The position numbers and the translations under genes were made by a program. From Shewanella xiamenensis (lineage in GTDB: Bacteria; Pseudomonadota; Gammaproteobacteria; Enterobacterales; Shewanellaceae), in NCBI RefSeq assembly GCF_014647135.1, contig NZ_BMOP01000006.1, forward strand, positions 151,929-215,928: 64,000 nt of DNA, in the 5' to 3' direction. This document shows, in pieces, positions 29,351-39,410 of the stretch. The notes beneath the pieces were generated by a model that had not been told where the DNA came from, did not search any database, and was given only the letters and a program-made list of their open reading frames with translations. Each line of letters starts with the position of its first letter. Position 1 is the stretch's first letter.

Positions 29351-31177
29351 TCAGCCTTTGGTTTGCGATTGCGCCCAAACGGCTAATTTTTCTCTAAATA
29401 TTTTGGCATTGTGGCGCACATCCACAGGGAAATCGGGATGAATGAGAAAACGTCTAATCCCCTGAGTGTGGCTATACTGCTCGGCAATCGCCATCAGCTC
29501 TTGATAGAGCTGCGCACTCTTATTGCATACCAAAGATTGGTCAAGCTCGATGCAGATGAGGGGTTCAATCTCACTCGCGCCGCCTTGCCCCTTCACTTTG
29601 ATCCCCACTAACGCCGAACGCTTCACATTCGGATGGGTATTAAAAATACGCTCACTCGGAATGGAATAGTACCGTTTAACAAACTGCCCACCTTGGGTGG
29701 CATCGACTCTATGGGCTTTGCGGCCACACATCCACAACCGGCCGCTGTCGTCCAGATAGCCAAGGTCGCCCATTCTGTGCTTAAAGGTTTGCTGCTCGCG
29801 GTCCCAGATTTTAGCCGCCGTCGTTGCCGTTTCGCGGCGATAATAGGACTGGCTCACCATAGGGCCTGTTACCACTATTTCGCCAATTTCCCCCGCGTTA
29901 AGACGCATGCCATTATCCCACTCAGAGATGTTATCCTCAGTGATGGCGATAATCTCGATGCTGACACCATCGATGGCACGACCGACACAAATCCCACCGC
30001 CATTGTCTGTGGTTTGAGTCGTGGTAAATAGCTCGTCGCTGGCAATCATGCTGATGGGTAAGGATTCGGTAGCGCCGTAGGAATTGAGTACAGGCACGCC
30101 GTCACTGAGCATTTTGCTAAAGCGTGCAATCGAGGCAATAGTCGCGGGCGCGCCAGCGGAAATTACGCGTTTCACACTGCTGAGTTTGTGCTGCTTTTTC
30201 GACTCGGTTTGCTCACCGGCGCGGCCTAAACGTTCAAGCAAGGCTGGATTAACAAAGATATTGCTGCATTGGTATTTCTCAATGGCGGCAAATAAAAATT
30301 CAGGATTGGCCGTAATCGGTTTACTGGCATCCATCTCAGGCACAATCGATGCCATACCGAGCGCCGGACCAAAGAGGGAGAATAGCGGAAATGTCGCTAA
30401 ATCACGCTCGCCATGTGCAATGCCATAATCCTGTTTTAGCGCCTGAATTTGCGCCTCAAACATGCCATGGCTATAGACAACGCCCTTTGGCGTCCCCGTG
30501 CTGCCACTGGTAAAGAGAATCGCCGCCATCTCGTCATGCCTAAGCAGCGCCATCGGGTACTCGCCCTGTTCCGACAATTTAGCCACAGATGACTTAGCTG
30601 TAGACGACTTAGCTGTTGATAAGAGTATCGACGCTAAACTTGGCGCGCCCGTGAGTAAGCGCGATAGCGTGCCAGCAACTCCGCGTGGATTACTATCCAC
30701 ATTGATAAGATGCTGCACGCTGCCCTTACCCCAGCCTAATAAGCGTCTGGCGATATGGGCTTTAGGGATACCGATAAAGGCATCGGGCGCAGCTTCAATA
30801 AAACATTGCTTAAGGTTTTTAATGCCCATGCCTGGGTCAACCAGCACGGGGATAATCCCCGCCTTAAACAGCGCAAACGTTAACGCAAAAAAATCCAGAC
30901 TCGGGGTGACCATCAGCACCGCCTTCATCCCCCGTGTCAACCCATGGGCATTGAGCGCGAAGGCGATGGCATCGCTTTGTTTATCGAGGCTAATAAAATC
31001 GAGTTCTTGGTAAGTCAGATTGGCAAGGGATTTACCCTTGCCCTGTTGCACCGCAACCGCAAGATGATGGGGAATGTGATGGGCGGCTTGCTTTAAATGC
31101 CGACAGATATTGGCATAGCTTGCTTGCTCGGCGGTAGATGTCCCATGGCCGAGCTGCGCATCCTCCACTCTAGCCAT
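29351..31177 (-). CDS. oleC: OleC, beta-lactone synthetase (AMP-forming superfamily)
   Basis: Converts the beta-hydroxy acid from OleD to a cis-beta-lactone with ATP. 608 residues. ANL-superfamily motifs: [12 protein letters not shown] (phosphate loop, about residues 220-235), NSYGATES, and [13 protein letters not shown] with a downstream GRKAHRV hinge. The start ATG shares its A with the last base of the oleB stop (TAATG), so the two are translationally coupled. A Ser/Thr/Ala/Lys-rich repeat ([16 protein letters not shown]) occurs at about 188-203, absent from most relatives I recall; it is probably a surface loop. Confidence 0.92.
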   Translation of the reverse strand: MARVEDAQLGHGTSTAEQASYANICRHLKQAAHHIPHHLAVAVQQGKGKSLANLTYQELDFISLDKQSDAIAFALNAHGLTRGMKAVLMVTPSLDFFALTFALFKAGIIPVLVDPGMGIKNLKQCFIEAAPDAFIGIPKAHIARRLLGWGKGSVQHLINVDSNPRGVAGTLSRLLTGAPSLASILLSTAKSSTAKSSVAKLSEQGEYPMALLRHDEMAAILFTSGSTGTPKGVVYSHGMFEAQIQALKQDYGIAHGERDLATFPLFSLFGPALGMASIVPEMDASKPITANPEFLFAAIEKYQCSNIFVNPALLERLGRAGEQTESKKQHKLSSVKRVISAGAPATIASIARFSKMLSDGVPVLNSYGATESLPISMIASDELFTTTQTTDNGGGICVGRAIDGVSIEIIAITEDNISEWDNGMRLNAGEIGEIVVTGPMVSQSYYRRETATTAAKIWDREQQTFKHRMGDLGYLDDSGRLWMCGRKAHRVDATQGGQFVKRYYSIPSERIFNTHPNVKRSALVGIKVKGQGGASEIEPLICIELDQSLVCNKSAQLYQELMAIAEQYSHTQGIRRFLIHPDFPVDVRHNAKIFREKLAVWAQSQTKG

Positions 31178-32139
31178 TAATGTGCGGCCTGTGGCGCTTG
31201 AGTCTCTTCCTCAGGCTCTGTGACCGGCACCATTTCAACGTGCTGCACTTCTGCCGCTGGCGTTTGCGCCTCAGCCATAAAGTGTTTGATATGGGTAATC
31301 ACCTCATCGCTCGCATCTTCGAGGATATAGTGACCACAATCGGCAAATTCATGCACCTGTGCATGGGGCATATGTTCGCGCCATTTGGCTAAAAAGTGCT
31401 TATCGAACACAAAGTCCTGTAAACCCCAGCAAATCAGTGTCGGTACCTTGGCAAACTTTGGCAGACTGGCGGCAATATCCGACACTAGCTGATAGTTTCT
31501 GTCACCCAGTTTTAGCGGAATATCCTGCACAAAACGCAAGGTCGAAATCCGATTTGCCCATGAGTTAAACGGCGCGACATAGGCCTCGCGAATGTACTTG
31601 GACATCGGCTGACGCTTTACCCCAACATAGGAGGCTATCGATGAAAACGCATTAAAACCACGCACTAATACGGTGCCAAGCAGTGTATTACGGCAGATCC
31701 ACAGCGCCAGCGGTAAGGGTTTAGTTTCGGGTAAATGGAAGGCGCCGGTATTTAAAATCACCAGACGTTTAATTCGTTCAGGGTAACGCGCAGCATAGCC
31801 CATGCCGATCATACCGCCCCAATCGTGGACGACTAAGGTAATGTTTTCGTTTACCTTTAGGCTATCGAGCAGCGCCTCTAAATCGTCAATGCGATTCTTT
31901 AAGGTGTAATCGTAACCGCTGTCATCCGGCTTATCCGACAGGCCACAACCAATATGGTCGGGCACGATACACTGGTGAGTATCCTTAAGGGCGCTCACGA
32001 GATTACGGTAATAAAAACTCCAACTTGGATTACCGTGCACCATGACCACAGGTTCACCTTGGCCTTCATTGATGTAATGCAGCTTGTTGCCATTACGGCT
32101 AAGAAAATGACGTTTAAACGGCAACAGAGTGTCTAACAT
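31177..32139 (-). CDS. oleB: OleB, beta-lactone decarboxylase (alpha/beta hydrolase)
   Basis: Decarboxylates the beta-lactone to the cis-olefin. Haloalkane-dehalogenase-like fold, 320 residues. HGNPSW oxyanion segment at 35-40, nucleophile Asp106 in VVHDWGG, and general-base His270 in [10 protein letters not shown]. The C-terminal 25 residues (Glu/Pro/Ala-rich, [10 protein letters not shown]) look disordered. GGAAG lies 5 bp upstream of the start. Oriented oleA-oleB-oleC-oleD on the minus strand. Confidence 0.92.
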   Translation of the reverse strand: MLDTLLPFKRHFLSRNGNKLHYINEGQGEPVVMVHGNPSWSFYYRNLVSALKDTHQCIVPDHIGCGLSDKPDDSGYDYTLKNRIDDLEALLDSLKVNENITLVVHDWGGMIGMGYAARYPERIKRLVILNTGAFHLPETKPLPLALWICRNTLLGTVLVRGFNAFSSIASYVGVKRQPMSKYIREAYVAPFNSWANRISTLRFVQDIPLKLGDRNYQLVSDIAASLPKFAKVPTLICWGLQDFVFDKHFLAKWREHMPHAQVHEFADCGHYILEDASDEVITHIKHFMAEAQTPAAEVQHVEMVPVTEPEEETQAPQAAH

Positions 32140-32309
32140 GACGCTTCCTATCTTTTGTTTTAATTATTTTGTATTGGTAGCCTGTGCAGGTAAATTCGCC
32201 TTTACCTATGCTCAGTGCTAATGCCCATCGCTAAACCAATAAGCATAAAAATGCCCTAGCAAACCTTGCTCTCAAGCGTCGGCTAAGGCAAATAACAATC
32301 CTTGAAAAA

Positions 32310-33359
32310 CTACCACTTAATGCCCAGCATCATACAGTTCAAACCACTGCCGATACCTAAAAAGCTCACCTGATCCCCTGGGCGTAAAAAGCCTTGATCG
32401 TGTGCCATGGCCGCAGTGACGGGTAAAGAGACTGTGCCCATATTGCCGAGCAGTTGATATGTTGGAAATTCTTTTTCAGGTGGAATATTTAACGCACTCA
32501 AGACCTGTTTGCGGTTTGAAGCGCCGACCTGATGACAGATTACTTTGTCGACCTGCTCGACCAACCAATTCCGCTGAGCGAGGAAATGCTCCCACGTGTG
32601 CTTTGCCAGCTCGACCCCTTCTTTGAGTAAGGTCACCGCATCGGTACGCATAAACTCACGGTAAATATTGTGACCTACTTCCTGCAAACCCCACTGACAC
32701 AGTTGATGGTGCTGCGGCGCAGATAAATGGGAGGCGCCAAGTAACTGATGCTTACGCACATTCGTCAGCGGCAAACTGCCATCGGTCAGGATCACCGCCA
32801 CCGCGCCAGAGCCGCCAGTTAAGGTCGCCAGCGACTGGGCAAAATTCTGCATGGTCGGATCGGCCAACATATTATCAATGGTCACATCGACAATATCCCG
32901 CGCCGATTCACAAGACACCACCATGCCCGCCTTAATTTGACCAAGCTCGATACGGTTGGCAATGTCTAAAATGCCCGACAACACCCCAAGACAGGCATTG
33001 CTGATATCGTAAATCGCCGTGTCCTTCGACACCCCTAAGGCCGCCGCAATCCGACAGGCGGTGGCGGGTTCGTGCTGGTCACGGCAAACGCCGGTGTACA
33101 CCACAGCGCCCAGTTCGGCGACTTCTATTCCCGTTTCTGCTATCGCCTTGTGCGCCGCTTTAATCGCTCCATCAGATAATTGATGCCCTTTTGGCCACCA
33201 ACGGCGTTCGGTAATACCCGTTAAGGCCGCAAGTTGCCCCATGGGAATGCGAAATTTTTGATATAGAGGCGCGAGGCGAGATTCTAGCTCACTACTGGAA
33301 ACCACCACAGGTGCCAGTTCATAGGCAAGGCTATTAATAAATACGCGGGAATATTTCAT
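32310..33359 (-). CDS. oleA: OleA, acyl-CoA head-to-head condensing thiolase
   Basis: Condenses two acyl-CoA chains by non-decarboxylative Claisen condensation to start long-chain olefin synthesis; in Shewanella the product is a polyunsaturated C31 hydrocarbon. 349 residues, thiolase fold. Catalytic Cys123 in SNACLGVLSG and Glu97 in DQHEPAT keep the 26-residue spacing of the characterised Xanthomonas enzyme (E117/C143). His and Asn of the active site lie in the VICHQVGASN and LLGNMGTVS regions. First gene of the cluster, with a 170-bp gap before oleB. Confidence 0.93.
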   Translation of the reverse strand: MKYSRVFINSLAYELAPVVVSSSELESRLAPLYQKFRIPMGQLAALTGITERRWWPKGHQLSDGAIKAAHKAIAETGIEVAELGAVVYTGVCRDQHEPATACRIAAALGVSKDTAIYDISNACLGVLSGILDIANRIELGQIKAGMVVSCESARDIVDVTIDNMLADPTMQNFAQSLATLTGGSGAVAVILTDGSLPLTNVRKHQLLGASHLSAPQHHQLCQWGLQEVGHNIYREFMRTDAVTLLKEGVELAKHTWEHFLAQRNWLVEQVDKVICHQVGASNRKQVLSALNIPPEKEFPTYQLLGNMGTVSLPVTAAMAHDQGFLRPGDQVSFLGIGSGLNCMMLGIKW

Positions 33360-33494
33360 GAAACTGTTTTATTCGCTCACTAGGATCACTGATCTTTTAG
33401 GTCAGTTTTTAGTTGTTATGTGTCATTAAGGCGACATTTGAACAAGAAAAGCCCGATGATTCAATAAAAAACCATCTTTCGCCTTAGACTTGTC

Positions 33495-33519
33495 TCACAG
33501 GGTTTATAAACCCTTGTGA
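33495..33519. promoter_or_regulatory. Near-perfect palindrome upstream of oleA
   Basis: TCACA-GGGTTTATAAACCC-(T)-TGTGA: a perfect 14-bp palindrome flanked by complementary 5-mers, with one unpaired T. It lies 136-160 bp upstream of the oleA start, between it and the preceding minus-strand gene. No T tract follows, so an operator is as likely as a terminator. Confidence 0.5.
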
Positions 33520-33613
33520 CGATCATGCCGCCAATCCGTTAATTCAAAATGAACTAATAAAGAAATACTTTATAAAAAACAGTCAGGTATAACATTAAAT
33601 AGTAGATTGTTTT

Positions 33614-34978
33614 TTACTCGCTCAATTTTTGCGCCAAAATCAGCGCATTTCTGGGTGTCACACTGTTTGCACAAAATTCCCTCAGGGTCACCCGATAGCC
33701 ACTTTCCTGCAAAAAGCAGCAACGATCGAGAATTAACCACAGCTCCAGCGCACGGCGGAATAAATGCGCCGCCAAATCGATGCGTCGGGTTAACCTTTGT
33801 CGCTGCTTTCCTATCTCGAGCCAAGCGTCAAAATCACAATCTGCATCTAAGGTAACCGCCTTTTGCGCTGCCGCCCAATGGCAAAACTCGGCAAACTCAC
33901 CACTCAGCTGACTTTGCTTTATTGCGGGTAAAGGTAAATAAGCATCTATGCCACGACAGCTTCGCTGCAACGCATCAAAACCGAGCCGCCAGGCGATTTC
34001 CTGATGCCGCAGCGCCTGTTGTTTCGGATTTGCAATCACGCTCTGTTGTAAAGGCAATTGCAAGTCATGGCGACTTAAACGTAGAGCGCTGTGTTTGGCG
34101 AGTGTCGATAAGCCTTGATATTGATTAGCTTGAATTAAATGATAGCAGCAAGGTGAAATCGCCAGAGCCTGGGTGCCCGCCGCTGCGGCTAATTGCAGTA
34201 AACGCACATGCAAATCGCCACAGGCATGCAACGCCACCGCCTGTTGCTGGGCGCGAAAAGGATTGGTTTGATGAGTGGAATTTTCGCAAGCATTACCTTC
34301 GATAGCGAAGGCATCAGCACAGAGAAATCGCTGTGATAATTGCCATTTATCAGCAAAGGCTTGGCCCTCTTCACAGAGCATCGCCTGCCACTCGAGGCTT
34401 AACACATCCACACCACGTGCTTTGGCTATTAAGCGGCCTAAATGGCCTTTGCCCGCACACCACTCCAGCACGGGTAATCCCGCATCGGGCAAATGCTGCA
34501 CAAAGGCAGTGATCTGCTCCCACTTACGGCCTTTTATATGGGCGCTAAAGTGAGCCAGCTCGGTAAGATCAATACGAGGTGAAGTAGCAGTTTCAATATC
34601 ATCAGAGCCAATATCAAAGCCTATATCTGAATCAATATCTGAGCCCAGCGAAAGTTCGGCAAAGGAGGATAGGAGTAAAGACAGATCCCAGTCTAAGCCT
34701 AACGCGGCAAGATCCTGCTTGAGTGCAGGAGATAAGGCATCGACTAACGCCGATTGCTCGGCATCCAAACTATCGAGCACAGCATCATCAAGCGCCCAAA
34801 GGGTGGTTGCTAGCCTTGGGAATTGCGCCGCCCAAGGCAGTGCTTTTGCCTCAAAGGCACGGACTTGCCACAGGGCGCGACTCTGCTCAAGTAACTTATC
34901 CAATTGGATAAAGTGCGCCCTGAGCCTGTCCTGACGCTCGACCCTTGCCTGCTTATGATTATCGAGCTTAATTGCCAT
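33614..34978 (-). CDS. Methyltransferase_32-type SAM-dependent methyltransferase
   Basis: 454 residues; resembles the METTL25/Methyltransf_32 type. Motif I is EWCAGKGHLGRLIAKA (about 172-187), with a downstream VALHACGDLHVRLL and an SPCCYH segment, as in that family. A low-complexity acidic stretch, residues about 114-128, repeats Ser-Asp-Ile-(Asp/Gly). It is upstream of oleA on the same strand but separated by 254 bp; no functional link is evident. Substrate unknown. Confidence 0.78.
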   Translation of the reverse strand: MAIKLDNHKQARVERQDRLRAHFIQLDKLLEQSRALWQVRAFEAKALPWAAQFPRLATTLWALDDAVLDSLDAEQSALVDALSPALKQDLAALGLDWDLSLLLSSFAELSLGSDIDSDIGFDIGSDDIETATSPRIDLTELAHFSAHIKGRKWEQITAFVQHLPDAGLPVLEWCAGKGHLGRLIAKARGVDVLSLEWQAMLCEEGQAFADKWQLSQRFLCADAFAIEGNACENSTHQTNPFRAQQQAVALHACGDLHVRLLQLAAAAGTQALAISPCCYHLIQANQYQGLSTLAKHSALRLSRHDLQLPLQQSVIANPKQQALRHQEIAWRLGFDALQRSCRGIDAYLPLPAIKQSQLSGEFAEFCHWAAAQKAVTLDADCDFDAWLEIGKQRQRLTRRIDLAAHLFRRALELWLILDRCCFLQESGYRVTLREFCANSVTPRNALILAQKLSE

Positions 34979-35287
34979 GCTGAATTTGCTTTACTCTGAT
35001 GTGTTCCATTTGACTCTCTTATTGGCCTTAGCCGCCAAGCCTTCACAACAGCACTGTTTTTAAAACCAGTTTGAAAACTATTTTGAAAACTTTGCCGTCA
35101 CTTTGAAAACTATGCCGTCATTAAGCCTTTACAAATTTCAAGGCGCATTTGACTTAATATCGCTGCCCATATGGCGCCTAAAGCTGCTAGTATCGCCGCA
35201 GTTTTGGCCAACTTGCTATACCAGTTGGCAATCCATGTGTGTATACCCAAAAAAGCCAATTAAAGAAAAGAGTTTTAGAGGAAAAGT

Positions 35288-35521
35288 ATGCTCTCCCCCT
35301 GCGTCGCCCGCTGCGGCTTAAATGATGAAGATTATTGCATGGGCTGTTTTCGCCATATCGATGAGATTGTCGCTTGGCGCGATAGCAGCGATGCAGAACA
35401 TGCCGCGATTATCGCGCAACTTCCCGCCCGCAAAGCCCATTTCGAAGGCGACGAAAATCAACAGGTGCTAAGCCGCGCTAAATGGCTGGAAGCCGAGGCA
35501 CGACTTGCAAAAAAAGCCTGA
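35288..35521 (+). CDS. DUF1289 cysteine-rich protein
   Basis: 77 residues with SPCVARCGLN and CMGCFRH, the four-Cys pattern of DUF1289, likely a small metal-binding knuckle. GAGG lies just upstream of the ATG. A terminator overlaps its 3' end. Function unknown. Confidence 0.88.
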   Translation: MLSPCVARCGLNDEDYCMGCFRHIDEIVAWRDSSDAEHAAIIAQLPARKAHFEGDENQQVLSRAKWLEAEARLAKKA

Positions 35522-35536
35522 AATTGCAGGCTTTTT
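35511..35536. terminator. Terminator between DUF1289 and convergent YajD gene
   Basis: 10-bp stem AAAAAGCCTG / CAGGCTTTTT with loop AAATTG; the stem begins inside the last codons of the DUF1289 gene. Confidence 0.88.
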
Positions 35537-35546
35537 ACTTTTATCG

Positions 35547-35909
35547 CTACTTTTTCATCATCGCTTTTAAATCGGCAAAGGGATTATAGGTCGCCGCCGC
35601 TTGCTTGGTTTCTGTGGTACTGCCGTAGCGGATCAGTTCTTCGAAGCGTGAATGTTCGTTATCGTGGCAATAGAGACACAATAATTCCCAATTCGAGCCG
35701 TCGGATGGGTTGTTGTCGTGGTTGTGATCTCTATGGTGAACCGTCAACTCGCTTAAATTTTTTGAGGTAAATTCGCGGGTACAGCGGCCACAGATCCAAG
35801 GATACAATTTGAGCGCCTGCTCGCGGTAACCGCCCTCACGCTTCGCGCGGTATTCCCGCTCTTGGGCTAAGACTTGATCTAACTTACTCTGGCCTGGATT
35901 TGCTGACAT
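35547..35909 (-). CDS. yajD: YajD-family HNH nuclease
   Basis: 120 residues. Zinc Cys pairs CGRC and CLYC flank the HHRDHNHDNNP HNH core. Family members are small putative nucleases of unknown cellular role. The ATG at 35909, with AGGTGTG upstream, is preferred to an in-frame ATG 39 bp earlier that would add a non-conserved leader. Confidence 0.85.
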   Translation of the reverse strand: MSANPGQSKLDQVLAQEREYRAKREGGYREQALKLYPWICGRCTREFTSKNLSELTVHHRDHNHDNNPSDGSNWELLCLYCHDNEHSRFEELIRYGSTTETKQAAATYNPFADLKAMMKK

Positions 35910-35997
35910 GCTCACACCTAACTGATAACCCCTAAAAAAGTGCCCCAAGGATAATCCGAGTTATTCCTTGGGGCAATATTTCTGATGCGCAAAACGT

Positions 35998-37974
35998 TTA
36001 GGCGACATGTCCTTGGTCAGCATTGGACAAGTGCAAATAGTGCAGGTATTTCTCGTATTGGGTGACCACATCCGCCAATAGCTGCTCTTCGGTATAGCCC
36101 ATCACATCATAGTGCTGGCCGCCCTGCTCTAAGTACACTTCGGCGCGATAATACCAATTGTTGCCCTGCTCTAACTCTTCACCGACCGGATTGACGATTT
36201 CAAAGCAGCGCATCCGCACACCGTATACGAAGGGTTGATAGGCTTCGTTGCTAATCACCAATCGCACTTTGCCGTCGAGATACTCAAGATCCGCCGTCAG
36301 TCCCTTGCTCATAAATTGCTGACACACCTTAGATAACGCTGGTGTCGCGACATTATTGAGGAAGATACGCGCCTCATCTTCCGTGGGATGCGACACTAAG
36401 ACTTCGATACGCTCCTCCCAGCTGATATTGGTCTTAGCATATTGCACACTGGTGGTATGGAGCTGCACGCTGTTGATCTTAAGCCAATCGTCCTTCAGCG
36501 CCTTATACAGCCCTAAACACATCAGCAGCATCACGCATAAAAATGGCATCGCACTGGCAATAGCGGCGGTTTGGAGTGCCTGTAAGCCACCCGCAAGCAG
36601 CAGCACTGAGGCCACCACACCCTGGAGTAATGCCCAGAACACCCGTTGCCAAACGGGTGCATTGTTATCGCCCCCCGAAGTCAGGTTGTCGATCACTAAG
36701 GATCCCGAGTCAGATGAAGTCACAAAAAAGGTCACCACTAAACAAATCCCAATGCCCGATAACAGGTGCGGGTACGGCATATGTTCAAAAAACACAAACA
36801 GCGCCACGGGAACATTGGTATTCACCGCTTCGCTTAGGTAGGTCGCGCCTTGATTCATAATAGCGTCGATGGCCGAGTTACCAAATACCGTCATCCACAA
36901 AAAGGTCAGCGCCGAAGGTACAAATAAAATGCCGACTAAAAACTCACGTATGGTACGGCCGCGACTCACCCGCGCAATGAAGGTGCCGACAAAAGGTGAC
37001 CACGAAATCCACCAGCCCCAGTAGAGTAGCGTCCAACCGCCAAGCCAGTCTTCCTTATGCTGATAGGCATACAGATTAAAGGTTTTATTAACAATATCAC
37101 TCAGATAACTACCAGTATTTTGCACAAAAGCCTGTAGCAACATCACCGTTGGGCCAAGGATTAACACAATCAGCAGCAGAATAAGGGCCAAGCCTAAGTT
37201 AAGCTCACTTAAGCGCTTCACCCCTTTATCGAGTCCCGAAAAAACCGACAAAGTGGCGAGTAAGGTAATGCCAATAATCAGCGACACTTGCACCGTGGTG
37301 TTATTTGGCAGTTGCGCGAATAAATAGCTTAGGCCCGAGTTAACCTGCAACACCCCAAAGCCTAGGGAGGTCGCTACCCCAAACATTGTCCCCAATACCG
37401 CAAAGGTATCGACGCAGTGGCCAATCGGGCCATGAATGCGCTCACCGATTAAGGGATAGAGTGCGCTGCGAGGTAACAAGGGCAACTTATGCCGATAAGC
37501 AAAATAGGCCAAGCTCAGGGCAACCACCCCGTAAATCGCCCACGCATGTATGCCCCAATGGAAGAAAGTGATCTTCATCGCCTCTTTAGCGGCTGCCAAA
37601 CTCTCAGGGGTTGCATCGGGCGGCGCTAAGTAATGCATCACGGGTTCGGCAACGCCGAAGAACATCAATCCAATCCCCATCCCCGCCGAAAACAGCATGG
37701 CAATCCAGCTCTTATAGCTATAGTCGGGCACGGCATGATCGGGGCCTAGCTTAATATCGCCAAAGCGACTGACCATAACAAAGATGATAAAAATCAGAAA
37801 AACCGCCACGCCAAGGATATACAACCAGCCCGCTTTCGCCTCTAGCCACGACTGCATGGATTTGAAAAAGTGATTGGCCTCGGTGGGCCAAATGGCGCAG
37901 ATCATCACCATTAATGTGATAAAAAAGACCGACGAATAAAAAACCGGTGGATTAATACTCGACTTGATAGACAT
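35998..37974 (-). CDS. BCCT-family choline/betaine/carnitine transporter
   Basis: 658 residues with 12 membrane segments and a cytoplasmic C-terminal domain of about 150 residues, as in BetT. The family's aromatic box appears as GWWISWSPFVGTFIARVSRGR. The start at 37974 has GGGAG 6 bp upstream. It likely imports choline or glycine betaine for osmoprotection; no bet genes are next to it. An AACATC-CCTTC-GATGTT hairpin lies in its leader near 38008. Confidence 0.87.
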   Translation of the reverse strand: MSIKSSINPPVFYSSVFFITLMVMICAIWPTEANHFFKSMQSWLEAKAGWLYILGVAVFLIFIIFVMVSRFGDIKLGPDHAVPDYSYKSWIAMLFSAGMGIGLMFFGVAEPVMHYLAPPDATPESLAAAKEAMKITFFHWGIHAWAIYGVVALSLAYFAYRHKLPLLPRSALYPLIGERIHGPIGHCVDTFAVLGTMFGVATSLGFGVLQVNSGLSYLFAQLPNNTTVQVSLIIGITLLATLSVFSGLDKGVKRLSELNLGLALILLLIVLILGPTVMLLQAFVQNTGSYLSDIVNKTFNLYAYQHKEDWLGGWTLLYWGWWISWSPFVGTFIARVSRGRTIREFLVGILFVPSALTFLWMTVFGNSAIDAIMNQGATYLSEAVNTNVPVALFVFFEHMPYPHLLSGIGICLVVTFFVTSSDSGSLVIDNLTSGGDNNAPVWQRVFWALLQGVVASVLLLAGGLQALQTAAIASAMPFLCVMLLMCLGLYKALKDDWLKINSVQLHTTSVQYAKTNISWEERIEVLVSHPTEDEARIFLNNVATPALSKVCQQFMSKGLTADLEYLDGKVRLVISNEAYQPFVYGVRMRCFEIVNPVGEELEQGNNWYYRAEVYLEQGGQHYDVMGYTEEQLLADVVTQYEKYLHYLHLSNADQGHVA

Positions 37975-38037
37975 AAAACTCCCTTGTTCTAGCCAGTTCC
38001 CTATTAACATCCCTTCGATGTTGAAGAGATAGCACAA

Positions 38038-38569
38038 TAATAGGTAACCCTAGCCTCAGCTAGTATGTGGTCAGGATGAAATAGGCATAAATAATCCATG
38101 ACAAGGGCTCGCGGTCAGCAATACCTTGTGATGTCATACTCATATTGATAACGCTTCCCCACTTTCCTGTTTGCTCGACGCTTTTACGCAATAGCAAAGT
38201 CAGTAACCATTTGCTCGACAAACCACTACACCGCAGTTGTGCAATGCCCTTTTAGAACCAGCCGCCCTCTTAAAGACAGCGAGCATCGACACCATGCGAC
38301 CGGATCGCAGGGTTCAACCTCAATGGCGACATAATGCATATAAGCGGTTCGATATCGGTGATATCGAGAGTGAGGAATGCAAAGCGCGATTAGCGGCTAA
38401 CGGTTAACGGTTAACGGTTAACGGTTAACGGTTAACCCGTAACAAATAACGACTCGGCCTTGCTTAAGCTCTACTGGAGTGCCTTCGAACAGAGACCACA
38501 TACTGTCGAAAACTGACTCAATAGAGATACAGATAATGCTAAACAACAGTCGCTGAATTAGCATAAAAA
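38038..38569. other. Long intergenic stretch with a heptamer tandem repeat
   Basis: No gene is supported. It holds the heptamer tandem repeat at 38401-38435 and a TGCGA-CCGGA-TCGCA hairpin at 38295-38309. Confidence 0.6.
38401..38435. repeat. Heptanucleotide tandem repeat, 5 perfect copies of CGGTTAA
   Basis: Five exact head-to-tail copies of CGGTTAA, preceded by one imperfect copy CGGCTAA (38394-38400). It lies between BCCT and DUF502 genes, about 430 bp upstream of the BCCT start. Confidence 0.92.
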
Positions 38570-38592
38570 ATGGCGACCTATTAAGTCGCCAT
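38570..38592 (-). terminator. Terminator after DUF502 gene
   Basis: 8-bp stem ATGGCGAC / GTCGCCAT with CTATTAA loop; on the minus strand it runs into TTTTTTA. 52 bp past the DUF502 stop. Confidence 0.85.
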
Positions 38593-38643
38593 CGGATTAT
38601 ATCACAAAAATACCTCTATTTGACGTAAAAAACCAAAACAGCT

Positions 38644-39249
38644 TTATTCAGCTTTAGTTTTTACCGTTGCCGCGCCCGGCGTTTGTGAGATACCCGCCGT
38701 TAAATTAAAGCGCATCGCCTCTTCAAAAGACCAGTCGACTAAAATCAAATCTTCACGTTTGACGAGGCTAGTCACCCCCGCCATTTGGTAACTGAGTTGG
38801 AATAACACAGGCACCCAATCCCCTTCGGGTAAAGCATCGAGCAACGGCTGCGGCGGCGTATCCGTCATAATAAAGCCCACCACAAACCCGCCATTGGCCT
38901 GTTTAACCAACACAGTTTGCTGAGTATTGGGTTTGCCCTCACGGTTCATTAAGGAAGCGATATCACGAATACTGCCATAGACAGATTTAAACAGCGGAAA
39001 ACGCATCAGCTGACGTTCAATCCAGCCATAGAGCCACACAATGGGACTCACCGAAAACAACAGGCCCACCGCAAACACTATGGCCACGACTAAGATAAAG
39101 CCCGCGCCGACAAAATGTTGGTTAATCCCTACCAACTCTAAAATAAAAATCCCTAAACCATCTAACGATACAAACAATGACCAAAATAACCACAGGCTTA
39201 ACGCCATCGGCAACAGGTTCATCAAGCCACGGGCTAAGGTTTTCTTCAT
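38644..39249 (-). CDS. DUF502 membrane protein
   Basis: 201 residues, two hydrophobic segments (about 10-30 and 45-70), then a soluble domain with FPLFKSVYGSIRDI and GFVVGFIMTD typical of DUF502. Function unknown. Own terminator. Confidence 0.87.
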   Translation of the reverse strand: MKKTLARGLMNLLPMALSLWLFWSLFVSLDGLGIFILELVGINQHFVGAGFILVVAIVFAVGLLFSVSPIVWLYGWIERQLMRFPLFKSVYGSIRDIASLMNREGKPNTQQTVLVKQANGGFVVGFIMTDTPPQPLLDALPEGDWVPVLFQLSYQMAGVTSLVKREDLILVDWSFEEAMRFNLTAGISQTPGAATVKTKAE

Positions 39250-39410
39250 TACAATCTCATCAAATCCAATGGGATAAAAAAAGGCATAAATTATTTACGC
39301 TAAAAAGCGCGTTAAATGCTACCACAGAGTCACTTTTGCACCAGCACTTGATGTAAGGTAAGGCGCAGAGAAAACCAATAACGAACTGCTACGGCATCGA
39401 GGGAAAGAAT

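Noticed and set aside
29411..31013. Series of plus-strand open frames opposite oleC
   Set aside because: GC-rich antisense frames of a well-supported gene; no start context.
38394..38435. CRISPR array
   Set aside because: Heptamers are directly adjacent with no spacers and no cas genes are near.
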